Positions 8,049 through 14,875 of a stretch of 38,238 bases of DNA are shown one piece after another. Within the stretch, counting starts at the first letter, position 1. Each line of letters begins with the position of its first letter. A model generated the notes under the pieces. The model was not told the DNA's origin, did not search any database, and worked only from the letters and a program-made list of their open reading frames with translations. Source of the stretch: Desulfurococcales archaeon (GTDB lineage: Archaea; Thermoproteota; Thermoprotei_A; Sulfolobales; Acidilobaceae). The stretch is taken from NCBI GenBank assembly GCA_015521705.1, contig WANR01000030.1:1-38238 (forward strand). The letters are read 5' to 3'. The position numbers and the translations under genes were made by a program.

Positions 8049-9086
8049 ATGAAGATGCTAGGGAACCCCTCTAAGGGCGTGTTTACAGGGCACATGGCCA
8101 GGGGCTGCGATCTCTGCTTCCCCGGGGCCAAGGCAGTCGTGTTCGTGACAGGGGTGTGCGATGATTCGTGTTTTTACTGCCCAGTAAGCCGGGAAAAGCT
8201 CGGGTACGACGTCTTCTATGTTAACGAGGAGCCAGTATACTCTGTGGAGGAAGCCCTTGTCGAGATCGAGAGATCCAACTCGCTGGGCATAAGCATCACG
8301 GGTGGAGACCCCCTAGCAAGGCCCGACAGGGTGCTGGCAGTCGTAAGGGCCGTGAAGGAGTCTTTCGGCCCATGGTTCCATATACACTTGTACACCAGCG
8401 GCAGGTACGCGACGCCCGATATGCTAGTCGCTCTTTGGAGGGCCGGGCTGGACGAGATAAGGTTCCACCCCACAGAGCCTGGATTCGAGGATAGGATAAG
8501 GATGGCGGCAAACCTGACACGAATGACTGTAGGAGCCGAGATACCCATAGCGCCTGGCTTGGAAGAGTACGCAGCCAAGGTCATAAGAGCGGTGGAGGAG
8601 GCTGGAGGCAGCTTTGTCAATCTCAACGAGATGGAGTTCGTAGAGCCTAACGCCAGAAGCCTAGCCATGAGAGGGTACAGGGAGAGCAAGGCGAGACCGT
8701 TCACAGTAGACGGAGCCCTCGAGGCAGGGATAAAAGTCGTGGAATGGGCTTCGAGGAACGCTAGGATCCCAGTACACTTCTGCCCGGCAAGCTTCAAAGA
8801 CTCCATACAGACGAGGAACAGGCTGGCACGCACAATACTGGTCGACGCAAAATGGTACGAGGCACCCACAAGAGATGGGACCCTGGTCTGGGGGGAGCTA
8901 AGAAGCCCTATAAAAGAACCCCCACCTGGAATAGCGGAGAAGTGCGGCAAAGAATCGTACTGCACCTACCCAGAAGAGAGACTACTCCATAAGCTAAGAG
9001 ACCTTTACGGAGGAGATGCATTCATAGTAGAAGGGCACCCGACTCGACAACGAAAACCCATAGTCTCCGAGACACAGATACAGTAG
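8049..9086 (+). CDS. Uncharacterised radical SAM protein, COG2108 type (related to pyruvate formate-lyase activating enzyme)
   Basis: A 345-aa iron-sulfur protein. The radical SAM cluster motif is CDDSCFYCP (Cys38, 42, 45), preceded by the unusual conserved N-terminal CDLCFPGAKAV pair (near residues 20-23). SITGGDPLARP supplies the SAM-binding GGD/E motif. C-terminal cysteines occur in VHFCPASFKDSIQTRNRL and in KCGKESYCTYPEE, which might bind a second cluster. Archaeal members of this family are annotated as related to PFL-activating enzymes, but no substrate is established. A good ribosome-binding site (AGAGGTC) precedes the ATG. It stands alone, divergent from tyrS. Confidence 0.8.
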   Translation: MKMLGNPSKGVFTGHMARGCDLCFPGAKAVVFVTGVCDDSCFYCPVSREKLGYDVFYVNEEPVYSVEEALVEIERSNSLGISITGGDPLARPDRVLAVVRAVKESFGPWFHIHLYTSGRYATPDMLVALWRAGLDEIRFHPTEPGFEDRIRMAANLTRMTVGAEIPIAPGLEEYAAKVIRAVEEAGGSFVNLNEMEFVEPNARSLAMRGYRESKARPFTVDGALEAGIKVVEWASRNARIPVHFCPASFKDSIQTRNRLARTILVDAKWYEAPTRDGTLVWGELRSPIKEPPPGIAEKCGKESYCTYPEERLLHKLRDLYGGDAFIVEGHPTRQRKPIVSETQIQ

Positions 9087-9239
9087 CCTAACAGCCCAAC
9101 AGCATAGCCAGCAAAATTTAACATAAGAATAGCTAAGGATCATGAGACTCTGTATTTTAGGGGCTATTAATGCACTAGAACAGGCTATTATTTATCTCGT
9201 TTATAGTAAATATTAAGTCGTTATAAGGGGTTTAGAACC

Positions 9240-9249
9240 CTATATAAAA
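9240..9249 (+). promoter_or_regulatory. TATA box of the hisS operon
   Basis: CTATATAAAA lies about 30 bases before the GTG start of the 102-aa gene at 9273, so the message is nearly leaderless. It overlaps the right arm of a small inverted repeat, GGGTT-TAG-AACCC (9228-9240). Confidence 0.6.
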
Positions 9250-9272
9250 CCTGGATCCCACAGTGCATAGCG

Positions 9273-9581
9273 GTGTGGCTAGGTTTGAGTGGCGGTAAAA
9301 ACTTTTGCATTCCTAAGACGGAGTTCTCTCATAATGAAGAGGAGGTTCATAAGGCTCTGGGCTTGAATACCGAGGAGAAAGACGCTGCTTTAAAGCTTGT
9401 CTCTGAAGCTATTAAGAGGGCTAAGATTAGCGAGATGCTTGAGTACATTTGGAGCGATAACTGCGAGAGCCTCAGCGTTAAGGCCAAGATCTATGCCACT
9501 TTTAGGCTTGGCATGGACGTGTACTCGATAATACTGGAGAGGGCTTTGAGGTCCGCCGGGGGAGAGGGGGGTAGTGGGTAA
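9273..9581 (+). CDS. Hypothetical protein (102 aa) translationally coupled to hisS
   Basis: Not recognised. The protein is mostly helical and charged, with two cysteines (residue 12 and in SDNCESL) that do not form a zinc pair. It starts with GTG 33 bases after a clear TATA box and its 3' end overlaps the hisS start by 8 bases, so it is the first gene of the hisS transcript. Codon usage is like the neighbours, which supports a real gene. A role linked to histidine charging is only suggested by position. Confidence 0.6.
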   Translation: MWLGLSGGKNFCIPKTEFSHNEEEVHKALGLNTEEKDAALKLVSEAIKRAKISEMLEYIWSDNCESLSVKAKIYATFRLGMDVYSIILERALRSAGGEGGSG

Positions 9582-10878
9582 AGAGGTAAGGCCGCCGCGC
9601 GGCTTTAGGGATTTCGAGCCCGAATTGATGCTTCTAAGGAAAAAGCTCTTCTCACTACTAGAAGACGTTTTCCAGAGGTATGGGTTCGACCCTATAGATA
9701 CCCCTGCCCTCGAGTACTGGGAGACCCTGGCAGGCAAGTACGGTGAGGAAGCCGAGGCTAGGCTCATCTGGAGGTTCAGGGACCCCTGGAGCGGTAGGGA
9801 GTACGCCCTCAGGTATGACCTAACAGTGCCCCTGGCAAGGTTCATAGCAACCCATAGGGACGTCTCACTCCCCTTTAAGAGGTATCATATAGCTCCTGTG
9901 TGGAGGCACGAGGAACCCCAGAGGGGTAGGTATAGGGAGTTCTACCAGTGTGACGCGGACATTGTGGGTAGTAAGTACCCTGAGGCCGACGCTGAAATAG
10001 TTAATCTTTTAGCATCAGCGCTGGACTCGCTGGGCCTTAAGGGCATGTACAGGATTAGGCTCAACGATAGGAGGCTGCTCTACGGGATCTTCGAGGAGGA
10101 GCTAGGCATAAGAGACCCCCTACCAGTCTACAGGGCCATAGACAAGCTTGACAAGATAGGGATGGACGGCGTTGTGGGGGAGCTCTACAAGATCGGCTTG
10201 GGCGAGTCAATGATAGAAAGGATAGCCAAGATAATAGAGCTTAAGGGAGACCCCTCGCAGGTTCTCGGCGGCCTCTTAAAGAGGTATGGAGGGAACAATA
10301 ACGTGCGGGAAGCAGCGAGGCACCTCGACGAACTGTTCGAGCTTCTAGAGAACCCAGGCGTCGTGGAGCTAGATATGAGCCTGGTCAGAGGCCTCGACTA
10401 CTACACTGGGCCCATAATGGAAGCCGTCTTCGAAAAGGAGAAAGTGGGCAGCATAGCTGGCGGCGGGAGGTATGACAACCTTATAGGCATGTTTATAGGG
10501 TCAGAGATCCCGGCGACGGGTGTGAGTATAGGCATAGAGAGGATTATAGACGCCGGTATAGCCACAGGCATCTATAGCCTGGAAAAGAAGACAAGCACGG
10601 AAGTCCAAGTCATAGTCCTGGACAGGGAATCCTTCAAATACGCATGGAAAGTGGCAAACAGGCTCAGAGGAGAGGGGATAAAGGCGAGAATAGACCTTAA
10701 CAGGACCAACCACAGGGTACAGCTGAGAAAAGCGAGAAAACTCGGGATCCCAATAGTAGTCTTTATCGGGAGAAAAGAGCGAGACGAGGGCAAAGTCACA
10801 GTCTACCATGTGGAGCAGGGCACGAGAGAAGAGTACAGGCTCGAAGAGGCAGCCCCAAGGATAAAGGAGAGGCTCTAG
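9574..10878 (+). CDS. hisS: Histidyl-tRNA synthetase
   Basis: Class II synthetase charging tRNA-His. The 434-residue length is typical. It opens with PPRGFRDFEPE, and motif 2 is at residues 103-128 (RYHIAPVWRHEEPQRGRYRE). The histidine-specific signatures are LVRGLDYYTGP near residue 270 and GGGRYDNLIG shortly after, with motif 3 ATGVSIGIERI. A C-terminal anticodon-binding domain follows (VQVIVLDRESF onward, with ARKLGIPIVVFIG). The start GTG 9574 overlaps the 102-aa gene by 8 bases. It converges on the RHH-protein gene with about 75 bases between stops. Confidence 0.96.
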   Translation: MGKEVRPPRGFRDFEPELMLLRKKLFSLLEDVFQRYGFDPIDTPALEYWETLAGKYGEEAEARLIWRFRDPWSGREYALRYDLTVPLARFIATHRDVSLPFKRYHIAPVWRHEEPQRGRYREFYQCDADIVGSKYPEADAEIVNLLASALDSLGLKGMYRIRLNDRRLLYGIFEEELGIRDPLPVYRAIDKLDKIGMDGVVGELYKIGLGESMIERIAKIIELKGDPSQVLGGLLKRYGGNNNVREAARHLDELFELLENPGVVELDMSLVRGLDYYTGPIMEAVFEKEKVGSIAGGGRYDNLIGMFIGSEIPATGVSIGIERIIDAGIATGIYSLEKKTSTEVQVIVLDRESFKYAWKVANRLRGEGIKARIDLNRTNHRVQLRKARKLGIPIVVFIGRKERDEGKVTVYHVEQGTREEYRLEEAAPRIKERL

Positions 10879-10955
10879 CACAGCTACCAGGCAGTCACGA
10901 GTAATCAAGAGTAAAGCAGTGCTCCCTGGCAGGGTTCTCTAGGAAAACCTCGTTC

Positions 10956-11651
10956 CTAGCCGCCGGGTAGGGGTACACTCCAGTGGCCCAGATCCTCGTC
11001 ATAGAAGGCTATAGAAGCCCTGACAAGCTTCTCGAAGAGCCTGGCAGCCTTACCTCCCAGCTTCTCCTCGACAAGGACTAGTGCATGGTCAGGATCCCTC
11101 GCCTTTATATCCTCAACTTCCGACACGAACTTCTCCCAGAAGCTCTTGTCTATTGCAACCCTCTCTCCCCCCAGGTTAATCACTATTGCCCCTTCCCTTT
11201 CAAGCCTCTGGAAGAACTTCTCTGGAGCCTTAAGCCATCTGAGATCCTCCTCGAAAACCACTCCCTCGCTCCTAAGCCTGTCAACGGCTGTGAACCCTCT
11301 TCTGCGCCCCCTCTCCTCGGCTATAGGCTCTGTTCTCTCCTCAGCTGTCTCAGCTTTCTCAAGCTTTTCGCTGAGATCAGCTATTCTCTGGGCCAGCTCA
11401 TCTATTTTTCCCGTGAAGGGGTTTATGAGGTCGACTATCGTTCTTTCCAATCTTTTAGCCATAGACTCTATAGCTGGAACCACGCTGGGGCCAGCCCCTG
11501 TGTCCCCCTCCCTGGCATGGCTCACTATAACGTCCCTCACATAGTCCGATACCAGCGCATAACCCTTCCTCCTGGCCTCACGCTCTAGAACTAGGTAGTC
11601 TTCATAGCTAATCTCTACCTTCAAAACAACCTTGTCGGCCCTGCCAGCCAT
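10956..11651 (-). CDS. Ribbon-helix-helix N-terminal, coiled-coil protein
   Basis: A 231-aa protein of unknown role. Residues 8-45 (KVVLKVEISYEDYLVLEREA, then KGYALVSDYVRDVIV) read as a MetJ/Arc or CopG-type ribbon-helix-helix, usually a dimeric DNA binder. Residues about 65-110 form a probable coiled coil (AKRLERTIVDLINP, then DELAQRIADLSEKLEKAET), followed by a charged linker. The C-terminal part (from about 118) contains DRLRSEGVVFEEDLRWLKAPEKFF and a lysine- and aromatic-rich domain that could be a winged helix. GGAGTGATGG precedes the ATG as ribosome-binding site. The layout suggests a chromosome-associated protein or regulator; no specific function is assigned. Confidence 0.6.
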   Translation of the reverse strand: MAGRADKVVLKVEISYEDYLVLEREARRKGYALVSDYVRDVIVSHAREGDTGAGPSVVPAIESMAKRLERTIVDLINPFTGKIDELAQRIADLSEKLEKAETAEERTEPIAEERGRRRGFTAVDRLRSEGVVFEEDLRWLKAPEKFFQRLEREGAIVINLGGERVAIDKSFWEKFVSEVEDIKARDPDHALVLVEEKLGGKAARLFEKLVRASIAFYDEDLGHWSVPLPGG

Positions 11652-12592
11652 AGACCATCACTCCCGGACCCGAAGACCATGCAACTAACTAAACACCCTA
11701 ACGAGGCTAACGCTCCCAGGAATAACTAACAGGTACAGAAACCTAATTAAGGTGATAAGTCAACTAGCAGAGTAGGCATCAAGCAAGCCCAGTTTCCCAA
11801 CAGAGGCTTATCAAGCCTTGCATGGTTAGGAGGTAGAAGAGCCTGATCGTGGTTTTCCCGTCTATCTTGGTGCCTTTTTGCGGCCTAGGAGAATCTATAT
11901 ACTTCGCTAGCATAGTGTTCTCCAGATCCTTGGACGCTAGAAACGCTCTAGAACAATGGAAAAATAGAGTACCATGGCCAGAGGAGAACAGCTAGAGAAA
12001 TATCCAAAGCAAGGTAAGAGAGTCGCTTCCTCTTTTCGTACCGCTCTGTGTGTTTTTGGGTTATTGTGGTACGATTTCATCAGTTCCCTGGCTCGCCCCA
12101 CTCTGGAGGTTCATCCCTTGGGATCATGGGGGCTGTGGAGCCGAGCGGCACATGGGGCTTCCATTTAGAGTGTTTGAGTAGTGGGGGCTCCGGGCGTGGC
12201 TTCCATCGCCCACAGGGCTACTCCGAAGCCAAGAAACCCCTAAACAACCCTAAAATAAGTTCCTGCCCCGAGCTTTAAGAGCTGTTATAAATGTTTTATA
12301 AGTTTTTCTTGAAGTTAAGACATATAGACAGACTATTCGCTGGGTATAGTTTTTTAAGTTTCTTTAGCTACTGGAGTTGCTAGGTCTCCCGCCTCGATGA
12401 CAGCAGAGTAACCGCCAGGGTGCGGGGAAATATACTTAGTTCCCCTTAAGGCCGCCAAGTGGTGACTGCCAATGTAGCCTCCAATGAGCCACCGACTAAG
12501 ATGAGGCAGCTGAGGGGGAAGCCCGCCCCAAAAGGGCACAGGCAACCACTAGTGGTCTTAGACTATCACAGGTTTAGTGGTAATGGCTAAGG
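11652..12592. other. Gene-poor accessory stretch with possible mobile-element debris
   Basis: Over 900 bases without a gene I can defend. Short frames present: a 44-codon minus frame from ATG 11913 to TGA 11779; a plus frame 12048-12278, glycine/serine-rich; and a minus frame 12354-12545 ending in GDLATPVAKET, which looks like the low-complexity tail of a TnpB (IS605 OrfB). None has a start signal or a catalytic motif. Hairpins occur at 12176-12223. The stretch lies beside the tRNA-Leu integration scar, so decayed imported DNA is the likely origin. Confidence 0.5.
12176..12223 (+). repeat. Nested inverted repeats (possible structured RNA or element end)
   Basis: An outer pair GAGTAG (12176-12181) / CTACTC (12218-12223) encloses an inner hairpin, GGGCGTGG-CTT-CCA(T)CGCCC at 12192-12211: eight pairs with one bulged T and a 3-base loop. 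The 9-mer GGCTTCCAT in this hairpin also occurs about 40 bases upstream, where ATGG-GGCTT-CCAT can pair. No known RNA family was recognised. Confidence 0.35.
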
Positions 12593-12602
12593 TTATATAA
12601 AC
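12593..12602 (+). promoter_or_regulatory. TATA box of the 261-aa gene
   Basis: TTATATAAAC lies 35 bases before the GTG start at 12628, giving a predicted leaderless or nearly leaderless message. Confidence 0.6.
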
Positions 12603-12627
12603 CAGGTCCATATTCCCAGGATTAGAA

Positions 12628-13413
12628 GTGGAAAGGTGGGATTTGGTGAGCAAAACCATTCAACTCAGTCTTCTAAAATTACTAAATAAGGCTCCAAGGG
12701 AGCTGGATGAGCTGGCTAGGAAGGCTAACATGCTTGCTGATGCTTATAGGCAAGTGCTCGTAGAAGAAGGTTCAAAGCTAGGAGGGAGAGTTTACGAGGC
12801 TATTTCCAAGTCCGTCTCATTCGCCTCTAACAGGCTATACGGGGAGGCTGTGAGATTGGCTAGTAGAGAGGCTACGTCGTTAGCAAGATCTGCCGTTAAG
12901 AGCCCAGAGGAATTTGTCAGGGAGGCCTGGAGCGCATATATGGAAACAGCGCTCCCCGATATACCCGTAGGGCTCATACCAGTAGATCCTGCTAGGACAA
13001 AAATAGACCTAGACCTGATTAAACTGTTAGCCCAAATACTCCACGCCGCTTACCTGGTGAGCGGGTCTTGGGACGCCAGGTATAGTTCAATATTCACCTA
13101 TGCTATATACTCGGCTGGAAGACTTAGATTAGACGGGTTAGTCAGACTCCTACTGCTAACCCCGGCCTCTTATAAAGCGTACAGGAACGGAGACAGAGAG
13201 TGGAGCCTGGCACTCCTGGGATGGCCTCTGGAGAGCATCCTACGCTTCAAACCAATGAGAGAAGCGGAGCCACCCATAAATAGTCCAAGACCATGGTCAG
13301 CAATACTACTAGCCAACTACCTCCGCGATGTAGCCATACCAATGAACCAAGAGGTGCTATATAAGTGGAGTTTACACAGAGTAGTTCTAGAATATCGGGA
13401 GGAATCCTATTGA
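12628..13413 (+). CDS. Hypothetical protein (261 aa), accessory region
   Basis: Not recognised. The chain is almost entirely helical by composition: N-terminal helices rich in L, K and A (SLLKLLNKAPRELDELARKA), a middle with SREATSLARSAVKSPEEFVREAW, then PVDPARTKIDLDLIKLLAQIL and a C-terminal stretch with several Trp and Pro residues. No cysteine motif, nucleotide-binding loop or transmembrane segment is evident. GTG 12628 has a strong TATA box 35 bases upstream. The stop TGA overlaps the TTG start of the broken PIN gene (TTGA, 13410-13413), and a GGGAGGA ribosome-binding site for that gene lies inside this one, so the two were built as a coupled pair. Its frame is intact while the genes after it are broken. 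Confidence 0.6.
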   Translation: MERWDLVSKTIQLSLLKLLNKAPRELDELARKANMLADAYRQVLVEEGSKLGGRVYEAISKSVSFASNRLYGEAVRLASREATSLARSAVKSPEEFVREAWSAYMETALPDIPVGLIPVDPARTKIDLDLIKLLAQILHAAYLVSGSWDARYSSIFTYAIYSAGRLRLDGLVRLLLLTPASYKAYRNGDREWSLALLGWPLESILRFKPMREAEPPINSPRPWSAILLANYLRDVAIPMNQEVLYKWSLHRVVLEYREESY

Positions 13414-14040
13414 ACACTAATTTACTGGTTTACTATCAGCTACCAAGCCAGATAGCAATAGAAGAAGCAAGATAAAATCCTTTCCAGGTTTACTTCCTTG
13501 ATTATAGATAACTTGCATGAATGCGGCCCTCTCATTGTGGTAGAAGTTCAGATCGATGAACTGAAAAATGCTCTAAGGGATAAGCTTATAGAAAGAGGAG
13601 TTTCGCGCGAAATAAAGATAGAATCAGCTTCTAGGATGGTGGAGGATTTTGAAGATCTTCTAAAAAGTCTGGCTCAAAGTAATATAGCAATATACACGAA
13701 AGAAGACGGAGAATTATACAGGAAAGCGCATGGAATTTACAAGAAAATTGAGAAGGAGTGTCGTGAAAAGGTTAAGGCTAGAAGGAGAATGCAAAGAGAT
13801 TCAATGTTAATAGCCGTAGTGGGCCTTTATAGAGCAATTTTAGTGACACGCGATCAAGACCTTTATAGAGCAGTTGAATGCCTACACTTGCAGAGTAGTA
13901 AAGAATACTCTTCAATATTGATTCACGTAGACCAAAACAGAAAATCCATTACTATAACTTCTTGTACAAAAACAACTTCATCGTGTATTCCAAAATTTAT
14001 GGAAAAACACTTAACGAATTATCCATGGACTGGGAGGTGA
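13410..14040 (+). pseudogene. PIN-domain nuclease-like gene, frameshifted
   Basis: Two frames together make one PIN-type protein. The first, from TTG 13410 (six bases after GGGAGGA), reads NTNLLVYYQLPSQIAIEEAR and stops at TAA. The second, from about 13471 to 14040, continues DKILSRFTSLIIDNL and runs to the end. PIN landmarks: the N-terminal DTNxL strand (here NTN, so Asn replaces the first metal-binding Asp), an internal acidic region (VEVQIDEL), RRMQRDSMLIAVVGLYRAILVTRDQDLYRAV near the C-terminus with the third and fourth acidic positions. One extra base within 13460-13475 would explain the break. Codons are much more AT-rich than in flanking genes. With an Asn at the first active-site position and a broken frame it is probably a dead VapC-like or other PIN RNase; a sequencing error is the alternative. 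Confidence 0.65.
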
Positions 14041-14241
14041 TCCAGCATGAAAATTGTTAATACTAGATCGTTTGACAATACTCCTGAAAGCAAACAATGA
14101 CTACCTCGATAAGATCCAAGACTAAAGCAGTTAATAATAGATGCGAGAACAAAGATGCAAGGAGGAAATCTAGCTAAGGCCTTAGCTGTAATTGTAGAAA
14201 AGGCGCTGAAAATGAAACATGGTAGAACATCTACCAGTTAA
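14037..14241 (+). pseudogene. Small helical gene remnant, twice frameshifted
   Basis: The GTG at 14037 overlaps the stop of the PIN frame (GTGA) and follows GGGAGG. Reading across two single-base deletions gives a continuous helical peptide of about 70 residues: VIQHE, then KLLILDRLTILLKANNDYLD, then DPRLKQLIIDARTKMQGGNL with AKALAVIVEKALKMKHG. The first break is in the AAAA run at 14050-14053 and the second between 14105 and 14125. I do not recognise the family. Position suggests a partner of the PIN gene. Composition is AT-rich as in the PIN gene. Confidence 0.4.
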
Positions 14242-14583
14242 GAGTTCTGGGTAATCATGCTACTAATTTAGCTACTTTATCTGTGGACTATAGGCGTTGG
14301 GCTCCTAGCTCGCCTAGCACTTAAGGGTTTTAAGCGGGAAGTTTTAAGGTGTTAGGCTTGCATGTGGGGTGAACCCCTCTTGAATGATCTCAGGGGCTCG
14401 ACTGTAGCTTAGGTGCTTAAAGCTTTGTACGTGTATGTTCACAGGGTTAGGGTTAGGGGTAGGGAGTATAGGTATTTCGTGGTGGAGGAGTACCTGGGAT
14501 ACGGGAAGCGCAGGACCCTGCTGAGGATGCGCTTGGAAGAGGCCGTGAAACGACTACTAGGAAACACGCGAGACGATCAAGTG

Positions 14584-14671
14584 TGGTGCGGGGGGCGGGA
14601 TTTGAACCCGCGCAGGCCTACGCCATCGGGTCCTAAGCCCGACCCCTTTGGCCAGGCTCGGGCACCCCCGC
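14584..14671 (-). tRNA. tRNA-Leu (anticodon UAG), CCA encoded
   Basis: The minus strand folds as a type II tRNA. The acceptor is GCGGGGG (14671-14665) with CCCCCGC (14594-14588), discriminator A at 14587, and CCA encoded at 14586-14584. The anticodon stem UCGGG/CCCGA encloses loop CUUAGGA with anticodon UAG. There is a long variable arm closing with GGC-GUAG-GCC, and the T arm is GCGGG-UUCAAAU-CCCGC. No intron. The 3' half (14587-14637, from anticodon loop to end) is the likely attachment site of an integrated element, because an integrase-type ORF reads into it from the opposite strand. Confidence 0.95.
14587..14637. other. Probable attachment site (att) in the 3' half of tRNA-Leu
   Basis: SSV-type integrases recombine between the anticodon loop and the 3' end of a tRNA. 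Here that half also encodes residues of the int(N) ORF on the other strand. I searched by eye for a second copy (key word TTTGAACCCG) elsewhere in the window and found none. Confidence 0.6.
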
Positions 14672-14701
14672 CCTCCTATTATTCATAAAGCCATTAAGGG
14701 T

Positions 14702-14710
14702 GTTTATAGG
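14702..14710 (-). promoter_or_regulatory. TATA box of tRNA-Leu
   Basis: Minus-strand CCTATAAAC lies about 35 bases before the tRNA 5' end at 14671, as expected for archaeal tRNA transcription. Confidence 0.5.
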
Positions 14711-14875
14711 GTTTTCAGTGGATCTGCTTCAGTCGGGTAAGTTGTATAGTCATCCCCTTTGGCCCCGCGGTCCTTCCGGGAGTAATTCATCACAGGGTAA
14801 CTATAGGGTTCTGGGGAGTTTTAACTGTTGGCTCCACTCTACAATATTAAGGGTTTTTGTTTCACTCCTGCATGA

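Larger units (their letters stand above)
14413..14688 (+). pseudogene. int(N) fragment of an SSV-type tyrosine integrase, overlapping tRNA-Leu
   Basis: The first 50 residues (VHRVRVRGREYRYFVVEEYL, then GYGKRRTLLRMRLEEAVKRL) have the layout of the small N-terminal domain of SSV-type integrases. From about residue 58 the frame reads the antisense of tRNA-Leu, giving WCGGRDLNPRRPTPSG. In the SSV1 integrase the equivalent place, after a YVG...ADVVESYLKMKLG stretch, also reads through its tRNA-derived attP (DPPGFEPGTSGSGG). In such elements attP lies inside the integrase gene, so integration splits it into int(N), joined to the tRNA 3' half, and int(C) at the far end. This ORF is on the expected strand and side. 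The element would extend leftward from here; no int(C) or second att copy was seen. Start GTG 14413. Confidence 0.75.

Noticed and set aside
11085-11588. Plus-strand ORFs opposite the RHH protein gene
   Set aside because: The minus frame has a ribosome-binding site and a coherent RHH and coiled-coil sequence; the plus frames are low-complexity S/L/P translations.
11779-11913. 44-codon minus frame (DSPRPQKGTKIDGKTTIRLF stretch)
   Set aside because: The codons look coding-like, but it is short, has no ribosome-binding site and no recognisable family; possibly a gene remnant.
11974-12278. Two overlapping plus ORFs of 64 and 76 codons
   Set aside because: No start signals, no domain, odd composition. 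The G/S-rich end of the second could be a transposase tail but is too weak to annotate.
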